DNA of 64,000 bases, taken from contig JAULSN010000015.1 in the NCBI GenBank assembly GCA_033439765.1, positions 124,001 through 188,000 on the forward strand, in the 5' to 3' direction. Below, piece after piece: positions 1 to 9,394 of the stretch. The translations under genes and the position numbers were made by a program. Within the stretch, counting starts at the first letter, position 1; every line of letters begins with the position of its first letter. The notes beneath the pieces were generated by a model, which did no database searches, was not told the origin of the DNA, and saw only the letters and a program-made list of their open reading frames with translations. The stretch is from Lasiosphaeria ovina (lineage: Eukaryota; Ascomycota; Sordariomycetes; Sordariales; Lasiosphaeriaceae).

Positions 1-43
1 AACAGATTGCAACCAACGCACCTGCCTAATCAATGCTCGTTGC

Positions 44-1657
44 TCAGTCCGAACCGACAGGGGAGACATGCAGCTGCCAGTAGCTCCGCCAATCCCACCA
101 CTCGCCCTTCTCCTCCCACGCCTTCTGGTCGTCGCCCTGTCCCGGCTTCCACAGGCCCAGGCCGGTGCCGGGGTCGTACTGGGGGAATTCGGCCTTCTCG
201 GCGAGCAAGCCGCGAGGCTTGCCGTCGCCCAGGAAGGCCAGGAAGTCCTCGGCGACGTGCACGTACTGGCGCAGTCCCTGGTAGACGTCGATGGTGGCGC
301 CCGTGGTGAAGCTCAGCAGGAAGGGCTCGAGCAGGGGCGCGTCGGTGACCGAGGGGTGCGAGGTGCCGAGCGACGTCATGAACCACGACGGGTTGCCGCG
401 CGCGTTGTTGGCCTCGACTATGTCCTTGACCGTGTCGAAGTGGGCACGCCCGCCGTAGAATAGGCTGCTGTGGCTGCTCCACGAGTTGCTGTGCACGACC
501 AGCACGGGCACGTCAATGTCCCGGTTCAGCGGGCCGCTCTGCTTGCCCGGGTCGAGGATGATGGCGCCCTTGAACGGCCGCTTCTTGTTGTGGCGCCCGC
601 CGCGGAGCGCCTGCAGAGCCCCGGTGGCGCCGTAGCTGTGGCCGGCCATGATCATCTCGTCGGTGTTGAGGCGGCCGGCCCAGTCGGCCAGCCCAGAGCC
701 CTCGCCGCGGGGGTTCTGGGCGAAGACGGCGGTGCCGTGTCCGGAATTGATCATGGTCACGACGCGCACGGCCTCTTCGATCTCGGCCTCGCGGAAGGCG
801 AGCTGGGCCTTGTGGAAGTCGTCGGCCGTCACGTCGCTGCCGCCGACCGTCTCGACCTCGGACTGGTCAAAGATGAGGCGGGTCTGGCTGGGCTGGCCCT
901 TGGCCATGACGAGCGAGCCGGGGCCGGAGCCGTCGCGGTGCTCGAGCATGACGACGACGTAGCCCCTGGCGGCAAGCTCGCCAGCGTAGTGCGAGTAGTC
1001 GGTCCGGCTCGATACGGTACCGTGCGAGAAGATGATGACGGGGTGGCCGCTGGCGTCGCTCTCCAGGACCTGCTGGTGGGTCTCGTCCTTGTCCCAGGAC
1101 GTGGCGAACTTCTCGTCTCGCGACGCGTGGTCGCTCAAGGGAGCGTCGACAGCGGCTGGGATGGTGATGCTGCCGACCAGACCGCGAATGGCACCGGCGA
1201 AGAGGGCGTCGGTGAGCCAGTTGCTGATGTGGGCGGCCTTGGCGTAGCCCTTGGCCCGGAGGTGAAGGGGCTTGGGGATCCACGGGTGTCGCTTTGCGGA
1301 GCTGGGGCCGGTGCCGGTGCCGGTGCCGGTGCCGGTGCCGTGGGCGGCTGGGTAGTACAGGGTGAACAGGACCGTCTGCAGCTCAAAGGCCTTGTTGCGG
1401 CATCCCTTGAACCGCGCCGGGTCAATGGTGCGCGCTGGCTCGACGGGCGCTTCGATGTCGACGGCGCCGACGGCATACAGGCCTGTGTGCTTGGGCAGGG
1501 GGTGCGCGAAGATGGGCTTTGAAAAGAGGAAGCAGTATCCGATGTAGACTGCGGCCGCCAGGATGATGAGATATCGCCATTTCAGCGCAAATGGCAGGCC
1601 CAGGGCTCCTGCTGCAGAGCGCGGGTGCGCCGTGCTAGTTTTGGAAAACGGCTTCAT
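44..1657 (-). CDS. PAF-acetylhydrolase-like alpha/beta hydrolase (membrane-anchored)
   Basis: Uninterrupted 537-residue reading frame starting at an ATG. A hydrophobic helix near residues 27-47 (WRYLIILAAAVYIGYCFLF) follows a basic start, which suggests a signal anchor. The core has an alpha/beta-hydrolase fold: an oxyanion-type strand VIIFSHGTVSSRTDYS, then the nucleophile elbow GHSYGATGA near residue 335, a candidate acid in ILDPG and a candidate His in GTSHPSV. This arrangement is that of the fungal/plasma platelet-activating-factor acetylhydrolase family (serine esterases that release short or oxidised acyl chains from phospholipids). A (GT)n dipeptide run around residue 112, encoded by a GCCGGT repeat near 1307-1340, is a low-complexity insertion in a loop. 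The true phospholipid substrate cannot be read from sequence. No intron is needed. Confidence 0.85.
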   Translation of the reverse strand: MKPFSKTSTAHPRSAAGALGLPFALKWRYLIILAAAVYIGYCFLFSKPIFAHPLPKHTGLYAVGAVDIEAPVEPARTIDPARFKGCRNKAFELQTVLFTLYYPAAHGTGTGTGTGTGPSSAKRHPWIPKPLHLRAKGYAKAAHISNWLTDALFAGAIRGLVGSITIPAAVDAPLSDHASRDEKFATSWDKDETHQQVLESDASGHPVIIFSHGTVSSRTDYSHYAGELAARGYVVVMLEHRDGSGPGSLVMAKGQPSQTRLIFDQSEVETVGGSDVTADDFHKAQLAFREAEIEEAVRVVTMINSGHGTAVFAQNPRGEGSGLADWAGRLNTDEMIMAGHSYGATGALQALRGGRHNKKRPFKGAIILDPGKQSGPLNRDIDVPVLVVHSNSWSSHSSLFYGGRAHFDTVKDIVEANNARGNPSWFMTSLGTSHPSVTDAPLLEPFLLSFTTGATIDVYQGLRQYVHVAEDFLAFLGDGKPRGLLAEKAEFPQYDPGTGLGLWKPGQGDDQKAWEEKGEWWDWRSYWQLHVSPVGSD

Positions 1658-2114
1658 TTCGTAAAGGCTATTATGGAAAAGAATAAAAAAAGAATTAAAA
1701 AAAAAAAAGAGGACAGGATCTCGTCTGTATCGTGTCTCATGTGCTTGTGTTGTTTTGCATCTGTTGTGCTCTCATATCTAGGTTATGCGCCCGAGCTATT
1801 CCATACGCCTATGATGTAATACACAACGTCAGCTTGCGGATCTGGTCCTGGATCCGGATCCCGCCCTGTTTCGCTGACCTTTCCTTTGCCAAGGCTGGGT
1901 TGCCAAACAAGTCGCCTAACCCTAACCCTCCAACCTTTTCAAGCTCCTCCGCACGTATCATGTCTTTGTGTTTTATTTCTTTTTATATCTATTTCAACCC
2001 CCTTCTTCGCCAGTCTTGACACAACTCTCAGAGACAATACCTCTCGATGAATAGATTCGCCTGACTCCCTAACTACCCAGCAACCGGGGTCGTGTTCACC
2101 GGGCCTGCCGCCAG
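1658..2114. other. intergenic, 457 bp
   Basis: Upstream region of the lipase gene and 3' side of the phosphatase-like gene. It holds a purine-rich A/G tract just upstream of the lipase start (about 1676-1712) and two and a half copies of the telomere-type unit CCTAAC at 1915-1929. No convincing coding sequence is seen. Confidence 0.6.
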
Positions 2115-3464
2115 TCACAGTGCCTTCTTGTCGGGCCGCTGCCATGCCATCTCTTGCTCCAGAAATCTCTTGATGGCCGTCTTGATCTGGGCCACTTTGA
2201 CATTCCAGTCGTGCCGGAACGCGGCGCTGTCGGGATTCTTTGGCGGCGTCACAATCTCGCGGGGGCGGCCACCGTCGCGGGCCACAAAAGCACCCAGGTG
2301 CAGCACGCGCCCCTTGCCGCGCGGGAGCTGGCTGAGGCTCGCGCCGCCGCCCCGGTGCAGAGCCTCCTTGAGCTTGATGACGTTGTCGTGCTCGCGGCTG
2401 GTGAAGACGATGATGAAGTCGTAGTGCCTGAACATGTCCTGCCGCAGGCCGTGCGTCGACCGGCCGGCCAGCGCGTCGCGGATCGTCTTCTTGAACGGGT
2501 ACTCGTACATGTTGTTGTCGAACACAGCCGCCAGCGCCGCCGCCTCGGGCGCCTCGTTCCTCTCGCGCACCCCGAGGTTGAACGACTCGTAGCTGTAGTC
2601 GAGACCCTCGATGACGTCGACGCAGTTGCTCTGGTTCTTGGTGAAGAAGCCCGCCGAGTGGATCTCCGAGATGCGCCAGCTGCCGTTGCCTCTGAGCGTT
2701 AGCTGCCCGAGGAGCTTCATCAAGGCTTCGGCGACGACACTGCGGCCCAAGTTGTACGGGTCTACAAAGAGAATCTTGTAGTCTCTGCGCGGCGGCATGG
2801 GCGACGGCGATGGTGACGGTGACGGCCGTTTGGACACCACTGCCAGGGGGCTCGTCGGCTGTTTCTCATTGTCCTTGTTTGCATTAGCACCCTTCTTGTC
2901 CTTTTTGCTGTTGTGTTTTTCCTCCTTGTTGCTTTTGGTCTTATCCTTCTCGGTGCCCGCATCGTCACCAGTTTGGGGCTGCAGCTTGACGTTGTTGACG
3001 AGAATTTCCACGCCCTGGGCGTTCATGAGGCCCAGGTAGTCGCTGAGCAGGAGCCTGTCGAATTCAATATCGTCCATGACAGCCTGGATCTTTTCCGGGG
3101 TGCTGTCGACGAGGGCGAACCAGAGCTGCGTGGCCCACTTGATGCGGAACTGCAGGTCGTGGGTACGGGACAGGATGCCCTTCTCGTAGCGGTCGAACAA
3201 GTCGTGCGCCGTGGCCGCGTGGCCGTTGATGCTCTCGAGCACTCCGGCGAGCTCGTCTTTCTGGCCTGAAAAGAGGGCTGCGTAGGCCGTGTCGGGCCTA
3301 TTCGTGACAAAAGCCTCGAAGCGGACCAGGAACAGATTCATCCTCTCCATGCGCCGGCCGAGATGTTTCATTTGGCTCGGCAGTTCATCGACGCGGTGGT
3401 AAATGGCAATCGCTCGCTGCACCACCTCGATGGCGCTGAGTATAGTCCCCGGATCGAGCGCCAT
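2115..3464 (-). CDS. fungal STAND-type N-terminal domain fused to an LMW-phosphatase-like fold lacking the catalytic Cys
   Basis: Single-exon gene of 449 residues; ATG at 3464 chosen (in-frame TGA just upstream). Residues 1-150 are a helical region beginning MALDPGTILSAIEVV, like the N-terminal domain of fungal NLR/STAND proteins. Residues 165-225 are a Lys/Asn/Ser/Pro-rich linker. Residues 228-449 resemble a low-molecular-weight protein tyrosine phosphatase: strand KILFV followed by a P-loop-like D235-P-Y-N-L-G-R241-S, then HSAGFF, the helix/strand YDFIIVFTS and a terminal helix. In active enzymes the loop is C-X5-R-S; here Arg-Ser and the spacing are kept but Cys is Asp. The late Asp-Pro general-acid motif is not evident either (TPPKNPDS). 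I infer a pseudophosphatase, possibly a binding or sensor module. The phosphatase-like assignment rests on motif order only. Confidence 0.7.
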   Translation of the reverse strand: MALDPGTILSAIEVVQRAIAIYHRVDELPSQMKHLGRRMERMNLFLVRFEAFVTNRPDTAYAALFSGQKDELAGVLESINGHAATAHDLFDRYEKGILSRTHDLQFRIKWATQLWFALVDSTPEKIQAVMDDIEFDRLLLSDYLGLMNAQGVEILVNNVKLQPQTGDDAGTEKDKTKSNKEEKHNSKKDKKGANANKDNEKQPTSPLAVVSKRPSPSPSPSPMPPRRDYKILFVDPYNLGRSVVAEALMKLLGQLTLRGNGSWRISEIHSAGFFTKNQSNCVDVIEGLDYSYESFNLGVRERNEAPEAAALAAVFDNNMYEYPFKKTIRDALAGRSTHGLRQDMFRHYDFIIVFTSREHDNVIKLKEALHRGGGASLSQLPRGKGRVLHLGAFVARDGGRPREIVTPPKNPDSAAFRHDWNVKVAQIKTAIKRFLEQEMAWQRPDKKAL

Positions 3465-3947
3465 GGTGATCAATCAACCACCTTTGAGACTGAGCGGGCT
3501 TTGCTGATGAGGTAGGCCTTGATGAGAAAGACGGGAAGCGGGGAATTGGAGGCGTAGCTCGCGTCGCTGCGCCGGCCTTCTGGAACTAACTATAGAGTTA
3601 TGGGCCCGTAAGCACAGCCCCAGTTCCGAGGATCCTACAGTATCCCGCCGGCTCAGCCTTCTTGGCCATTCCGACGCATCTCGATATTTAATACGGATAC
3701 AGTAGGAAGTAAGTCGCTTAGGCTGCAGCATTGTTAGCACCAAACCAAAGCATGTGCAGAAAGAGAAAGGCTTGGCCTTGATCGTTTGTTCTAAACAATC
3801 GATTATTTAGTTTTAATTAAAAGATCAAGAGGGTTATCGGATCCGACTTGAGTATCCGTATTGCATCTAGACGTGATAAACCCCTCCGACCACTAATTAA
3901 TATGCCCGTTCTACCGGTAGCTTGGGTTTGGCAACTATTGCAGAACC
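3465..3947. other. intergenic, 483 bp
   Basis: Presumed promoter of the phosphatase-like gene and 3' flank of the cupredoxin-like gene, with AT-rich stretches around 3790-3900. An 89-codon minus-strand frame at 3474-3743 has no recognisable domain and is taken as chance. Confidence 0.5.
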
Positions 3948-4804
3948 TCAAGCCATCAGCCACGCCAATCCCAGAGCAAGCACGCCAGCGACGGCAGCAC
4001 TGATCCCCATAGCGTCGATGGATGCGTCAGAGGTTGGCACCGTCGTGACGTTGCCGCCCCCCTGAGGCACCTGAGGCACCTGGGAGGACACTTGGGGCAC
4101 TTGGGACGCCTGGGGGGTATGGGACATTGATGCGCAGTCGGCGGTCGTCATCTCAGACCCAGTGGCAATCGTCGTGGTCGCCGTCGCCGTCGCCGTCGCC
4201 GTTGAAATCAACGTCCCCGTCATGGTCGCCGTTGTCGACAACGTTTCTAGTTGCCCACTCGCAATCAGGTCGCCGCCAAAGACTTGGGCCGGCGACACGG
4301 CTGTCTCGATCCCGCGCGCACCCGCCTTGTACATCTGCAGAGTCGCGTTGTCCGTGTTGACGACGCCCACCATGCCGTTGGTGCAGTGCTGGTGCAGGTT
4401 TTGCGAGCAGTAGTAGACCATGGGATCGGTGTTGTTGACCGTGACGCGAAATATGTCCGGCTACCGAGGGGAGATTAATTACCTTAACGGTTAACAAATT
4501 GGTACTCGGGTATCGACTCGTGTCAGACATGCGGTCAGTGACTTACGCTCTCGCCAGATGCCACATACAGAAACCCCGAGAAGAAGCCGCCGGTCTTGAC
4601 CGGCACGCACGGGCTATTGAAGTCGCCCATCACCACGCTGTGGTTGATCGGGAAGAAGTGGAACTCGAGGATATCGCCGACGGCGGCGCTGACGAGCTCG
4701 GGGTCGAATGCCAGGCCGACAGCTTTGATCGGGATCGTCTTCGCGCTCGCAAGGTAGCAGCAGGCCAGGAAAAGAAGAATGATGCGGCTGCCAATAGAAG
4801 CCAT
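3948..4804 (-). CDS. secreted GPI-anchored cupredoxin-domain (extracellular serine-rich) protein
   Basis: Two exons, 4804-4547 and 4460-3948, joined across an 86-bp intron (gtaagt...ctcggtag), give 256 residues in frame. MASIGSRIILLFLACCYLASA is a signal peptide. It is followed by a cupredoxin-like domain: VGDILEFHFFPINHSVVMGDFNSPC before the intron and DIFRVTVNNTDPMVYYCSQ after it, the latter ending with the Cys/His-rich QNLHQHC and a glycine-containing turn. The second half is Thr/Ser/Ala-rich with a TATATAT run coded by a GCC/GTC repeat, and ends in a hydrophobic GPI-attachment-type tail (ISAAVAGVLALGLAWLMA). Fungal proteins of this type sit at the cell wall; copper binding and function are mostly unproven. 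The start at the second Met of the open frame is chosen because the signal peptide begins there. Confidence 0.85.
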
Positions 4805-6094
4805 GGCGACTAAGGTAATCAAAGTTTATTTGGTTTCCTCTTTCGAAAGTAAGGGTTGGTTGGTTGGCCAAAACGTGGGTGGTTCGGATCTGCACGACCG
4901 ACTCTCTCTTCCTGTTGTCGACTCGAGAATGCTTGTCAAGACACGGCTGCCCACTGCTAAGTATATGTCAAGTAGAATGGGGTTGGTACGACAGTACGAC
5001 ATACGGCCGTCGGCACAAGTGCACAGTGGCCTCCTAGGTTTCACATGTTTCTTGTGTCCAGATGAAAGATGACGGGCGTCGTGTCGGCTGTCTGAGTCCT
5101 CGTTTAAACTACGGAGCCGAGCATCGTCGAGGTAACAAACTTTGTCACGATTGATACATACCAAAACACTTTCTGAACACCAGATGTCCACATCACGGGC
5201 GACGATTCCACCCCGAGACTCGGGTCTTTTGTGCGACAGTTCCCTTTAAAGCTTGGTTGGCATGGGCAAACGAGACGAGCGGTGTTGTTATGCGGCTTCT
5301 GAATCGTCCCGAGTACCTACCTGTAAGGAAATAGCAGGCCGTTGCATGCCCGTTCGAGGTAGTGATAGTCAGCGGTCGACGGCCGACGTCGCGTCCCTAT
5401 TTGCTCGGCGCTGTAACACTACCTGCATAGGGTACCGAGGAGTCATTTTCCGCTATCATCCACCAAAGATGAAATTGCTGTTTTGAACAAGCGTCACCCC
5501 CTCGTACGACAACGTTTCGGGCTGTTTGACATCATATTACAACCGTGTCTCGTTAATCTCAGCTTTCTAAAATATATAAGGATGATATTGGACTACCTAA
5601 TTACTTGGTAGGTAAAGACTGCAACTCGGAAGAAAACAATACGAGATCGTTGACAAGCTATTGCAGCTCCCTGTTTAGCAGCCCAGTTCATTTAATAAGA
5701 AAATGAATTAACCTTTTGTACCTAATTAGATATTATCTCCTCGACGGTCTTGCTTGATTGCTAGTTATGTCAGCCTTACTCGCGATCAAATTGATTGTAC
5801 CATGTTTTATCTACCTTGGGACGCATTCTTTGCGGCCTTTCAAGTGCACTAGAGAAACCCCACTCCAGCCAAGCAGCCGTTATCGCACGTGACTGTAATT
5901 ATCAAACTACCTAGGTAGGGTGGCAGTTGATGGATAGTGAGCTATGAAGATGCGGTGGGGAAAATTTCAACCGGTGGTGAGGCGCAGTAAAAGTGGTGGG
6001 TTGGGGGGAAAAAATAATCCCAAACAAAAAGATATTACCTGGGTCCCTGTTTCCGCGGCGTAATGGACAAATAAATGGAGGCAAAAAAATAAAT
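4805..6094. other. intergenic, 1.29 kb
   Basis: No reading frame with recognisable domains. AT-rich between about 5480 and 5800, with several TAATTA and CCTAGGTAGG-type short motifs that recur in other spacers of this window. A poly-T (minus-strand) stretch at its right end belongs to the tRNA gene. Confidence 0.5.
6083..6089 (-). terminator. RNA polymerase III terminator of tRNA-Arg
   Basis: A run of seven T on the minus strand lies a few bases beyond the 3' end of the tRNA, as expected for Pol III termination. Confidence 0.75.
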
Positions 6095-6166
6095 CGACCC
6101 ACCCAGGTCTCGAACCTGGAACCTCCTGATTCGTAGTCAGACGCTCTACCATTGAGCCAGCAGGCC
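6095..6166 (-). tRNA. tRNA-Arg (anticodon ACG), intronless
   Basis: A 72-nt cloverleaf can be folded by eye. The acceptor arms GGCCTGC and GTGGGTC pair with several G-U pairs, the D arm is GCTC/GAGC, the anticodon stem is TCTGA/TCAGG with loop CTACGAA, and the T arm is CCAGG-TTCGAGA-CCTGG. The anticodon is ACG (read as ICG), which decodes CGU/CGC/CGA Arg codons. The discriminator base is G. No intron is present after the anticodon. Confidence 0.93.
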
Positions 6167-6288
6167 TATTTGACATCCTTGTGAAGAGGTTATGCAAATA
6201 GAACTATACCTGGAGTTTTGCACGTGCATCTAAGGCTTTCCTTAGACACCATCTGCACCGCACCTTACTTCGGTTGTTTTTCCTAGGA

Positions 6289-6997
6289 CTAGCTAGAAGC
6301 CGCTTCCGCCTCGAGACGCTTTGTATTAGCAGCCACCTTGCCCTTATGTTCCGCATGTTTCTCCCGCCCCTCGCGAACTTGCTCCTGTAGACCTGCTGAT
6401 CGTAATCGCCCATTGTGAGGAGTTGAGCCGCCTTATTGAAGGCCCTTGCAAAACCCTTGAAAGCCTCATCTTGCGTCTTCTTCGTAGTGCTATAGCTTTC
6501 GTAACCTTGTTAAGGAAAACTTTAGATGTGATGGCAATTCCTTCTAGTGTGGGCTTTGGAGTGTTGAGGCGCTTCCCTGCAACGCAGCGCACAAGTTCTT
6601 TCCCGCATTGCAGACTAAAGAAAGCGCGGTTTCCATCTTTCCTGGTTTTGAGGTCTTTCCACTAACGCTCCCTGGGATATTTTCTCGCCTTTTCCTTGTT
6701 CTCATAAGTCGTTCCATTGGCAAGGAATAATGATTGAACATCCATCTGACGTGCAAGAAATAGATTCTTATCTCTATATAGCTTAGAGCATTGGCTGGCC
6801 ATCTGTACCACGGTAGCGTCTGCGGGCAATCCGGAAATACTTCTTGCGATATCGTAGAGGTTTTGCACGGCGATCTTTGCATCTGCTTCTTTCAACTTCA
6901 TTTTCGCCGTATCTAACGTCAAGTCGACCATTCCTAACAACCCGCTGGTTCCGGCCATAGCTTCTTTGATATTGGTAGACTTAGGACTATTCTGCAA
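6289..6997 (-). pseudogene. broken gene of unknown family (one stop, two frame breaks)
   Basis: Reading from an ATG at 6997, a 111-codon frame (starting MQNSPKSTNIKEAMAGTSG) stops at TAG 6662-6664, but the same frame continues as WKDLKTRKDGNRAFFSLQCG and beyond for about 100 codons. Two further frame changes near 6470 and 6380 then give more protein-like sequence (FARAFNKAAQLLTMGDYD, then LQEQVREGREKHAEHKGKV) to a stop at 6289. The stop may be a former CAG (C to T). The product would have been about 230 residues, helical, with a charged coiled-coil tail. I do not recognise the family. It lies 120 bp from the tRNA. An alternative is that the segments are spliced exons, but I see no suitable splice sites. 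Confidence 0.4.
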
Positions 6998-7512
6998 GAA
7001 ATGTTGCGTTCGAATGGCTGGACAATGGTGTCTTATTTGAGGCCGTGTTGTATCTGGAGTTGGATGCGGAGGGAATAATCATTACAGTGACTGTAGGCGC
7101 ACTCTAGACTTAGTTATTTACCTGACATCCTCTAAGCTTTTATCGGCGCCCCCTAGGTAAATTGTCATGACACCCTCATGTGGGGACTGGGCAGCTGCTG
7201 ATAATCAGGTACAATAATTACTTGGCGCTTGACTTCATATTGAATACAATCCAGCCACCCTGTGAGTTATGTAGCCCGTTGATTTATAAATATAGTGATG
7301 TATTTCTGCTGCATTGAGACTGTCAATATTATGTCGAGGTATGAATAGTGACATTTCGACTTTGCGCGGCTTCTTGGTGCGCGGCCGGAGTTGGGTGGAT
7401 GAATTGAAATCTGGGGGTTTTACCATACAAAAAGCGGCGTCTGCCATAACAGTTGGCGATGAGCTACAGGAGGGTGTTACGATGACCACTACAGTGCTGA
7501 GAAATTGTGGCA
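6998..7512. other. intergenic, 515 bp
   Basis: Moderately AT-rich spacer between the broken gene and the 3' end of the ketopantoate-reductase-like gene. Reading frames here (for example 7235-7567) are short and lack protein-like composition. Confidence 0.5.
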
Positions 7513-8733
7513 TCAAACGGTCGTGAGTTGCCTGACTTGCCTGACAATGGCGGCGTTGTGTTCGCATGGCAGATTCAGTCTCCCTGCACTCTCAACCAGG
7601 TAACCGTTCATGTAGTCGATCTCGGTCCTTCTGCCGGCTCGCACGTCCTGCAGCATTGAGCTGGTGTTCCCACCCGTCTTTTCTGCCACGGAGAGGACAA
7701 GTTCTTCAAGGTACTTGTTCGTGAAAGTGTCCATGATGGCTGGATGGGACTTCTGTGGAAGCAGAGCACGCACGATTGCTGAGGTCTCGCGGACGAGTAT
7801 CGACATGAGGGCCACGTTTTTCGGGTCGGCAAACAGCTCACCATTCTTGCAGTTGAAGATGGCGGTCAATGGGTTGATTATGGAATTGACAACAAGCTTT
7901 CGCAACTGTGCTTCTCGAAGTGAGGCGGGCGATAGCATGGCGGCGTCGAGGGCGTCGGCATACACGAGCTGTTGCATGAGGTGGTTGTGGGACATATAGG
8001 AGGTGCGACTGAGGCTCTCAGGGTGAAACTGTTTCCGGGGGTTTACTGGCTTCGGGTGGAGGCCTACAGCCAGCGGCCCCCGGCCGGCATGGACAATGCT
8101 AAACGGACCGGTGCTATAGACGCCGGCGCTGCAAATACCGGCCAGGTAGGTTGGGCGGGTGTTGGGTACGACGAAAAGATTGTCTGAAACTTCCTTGGTT
8201 GTTCCTGTTGGTATGGGGTCAGCTTTGTGTGTGCGGGATAATTGATTGAATTAATGATGGACTGATGGGATGCGGGTGATTGGCAGCTCACCGATTCCAT
8301 TTTGGAGGAATAGAATGGTGGAGTTGCGGTCGATGCGGTCCTTGACGAGTTCGAGGGCGGCGAGGGTCGAGTATGCCTTGGTGGTGACGACGAGGTAGTG
8401 GATTGGCGGCGGGCGGTGTTGTGTCTCGCTCCCGCTCTCGCGCCCAGTCCGAGTGCCGTAGCCGTTGGGGAGCAGCTCGACAGAAAAATTGCGCCTGGTG
8501 TCGACGACTCCGTCTGTGGTGCACTTAATAGCGCGGCCACTGGCTTCCCAGTCGGCGAGCAGGCCGGGTCGGTGAAAGAGCAGCGTCACGGGCGCGGCCG
8601 CCTCGCGTCTGGCCAGAGAATGCGCCACCAGCTTGCCCAAGTTGCCGACGCCCAGAATGTAGATGGCCCTGTTTAATGTTGCCGAATTCCCTAATACCGG
8701 AGAGCCCCGTTTTGCGCGAACTGCTACGTTCAT
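7513..8733 (-). CDS. 2-dehydropantoate 2-reductase (ketopantoate reductase, ApbA/PanE) family protein
   Basis: Exons 8733-8292 and 8204-7513, separated by an 87-bp intron (gtgagc...aacag), close to a 377-residue product. The N-terminal Rossmann fold has Y-I-L-G-V-G-N-L-G (G28, G30, G33) for NADP(H), followed by LLFHRPGLL and the strand HYLVVTTKAYSTLAAL. ILFLQNGIG runs straight across the splice into TTKEV. The C-terminal helical ApbA_C domain carries the family motifs LRKLVVNSIINPLTA and SSMLQDVRAGRRTEIDYMNG, with the catalytic Lys and substrate-binding Asn/Ser region expected there. Family members reduce ketopantoate to pantoate for CoA synthesis, but fungi carry several paralogues of unknown substrate, and this copy, amid accessory genes, may be one of those. 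The 299 bp upstream, to 9032, contain nothing recognisable. Confidence 0.88.
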
Positions 8734-9032
8734 GACCGATTTCTAATGCGATTCGATTCGGTTGTGCGAAGCTGAGGTTCGGAGGACGCAGCAGGTGATT
8801 GCTTTGGGATTGGAGACGTGGAGATACGAACGCGCCTCCGCCCCGCCCCCCTCGACCCTAACCCGGAAATTTATGGACAGTGCATACATCCGTGTAAAGT
8901 ATTCGTACTTCGTTGTTCGCACGTATTATTGCATTTTAAATTATTTTCTCTCTGTAATTACCTACAACTAGGCACTAATTAGAGTTAATTAGACATCTCT
9001 TGAAAAGGACAAGACTACTATTACGGGTACTC

Positions 9033-9351
9033 CTACAACCGTGGTAGATAAATGTCCAGCAGCTGGCCGCCGCCGAGTTGCGTGACAAAGACCCTCGTGG
9101 CCAGGTCCGTGTCCGTGTCCGTCTCCGTCTGTCGCAGGTCCTCGCGCATGTGCGAGCACAGGTTCTGCACCGACAGCGTCTGGGCGCCGCCGTCTTGGAA
9201 CCTGTCCAGCGTGCGGCAGAGCGACTGCGTCATAAAGTCCTTAGCCACCACACTACTACTAGTACCCTTGCCGTCGTCCACCAGGGCGCACACCCCGAGC
9301 ACCTGCTTAGTCGACGGCGACCATACCAATCCCGTCTCCACGAGCACCTCG

Positions 9352-9394
<43 letters not shown>

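Noticed and set aside
470..1522. 350-codon plus-strand frame opposite the lipase gene
   Set aside because: Mirror of a GC-rich coding frame; composition is Ala/Gly/Val/Arg-rich without domains, whereas the minus frame has a clear hydrolase.
1915..1929. Telomere-like CCTAACCCTAACCCT
   Set aside because: Only 2.5 units and well inside a gene region; not a chromosome end. At most a telobox-like promoter motif.
7235..7567. 110-codon minus frame beside the ketopantoate reductase gene
   Set aside because: Overlaps the 3' end of the real gene in another frame and has no domain.
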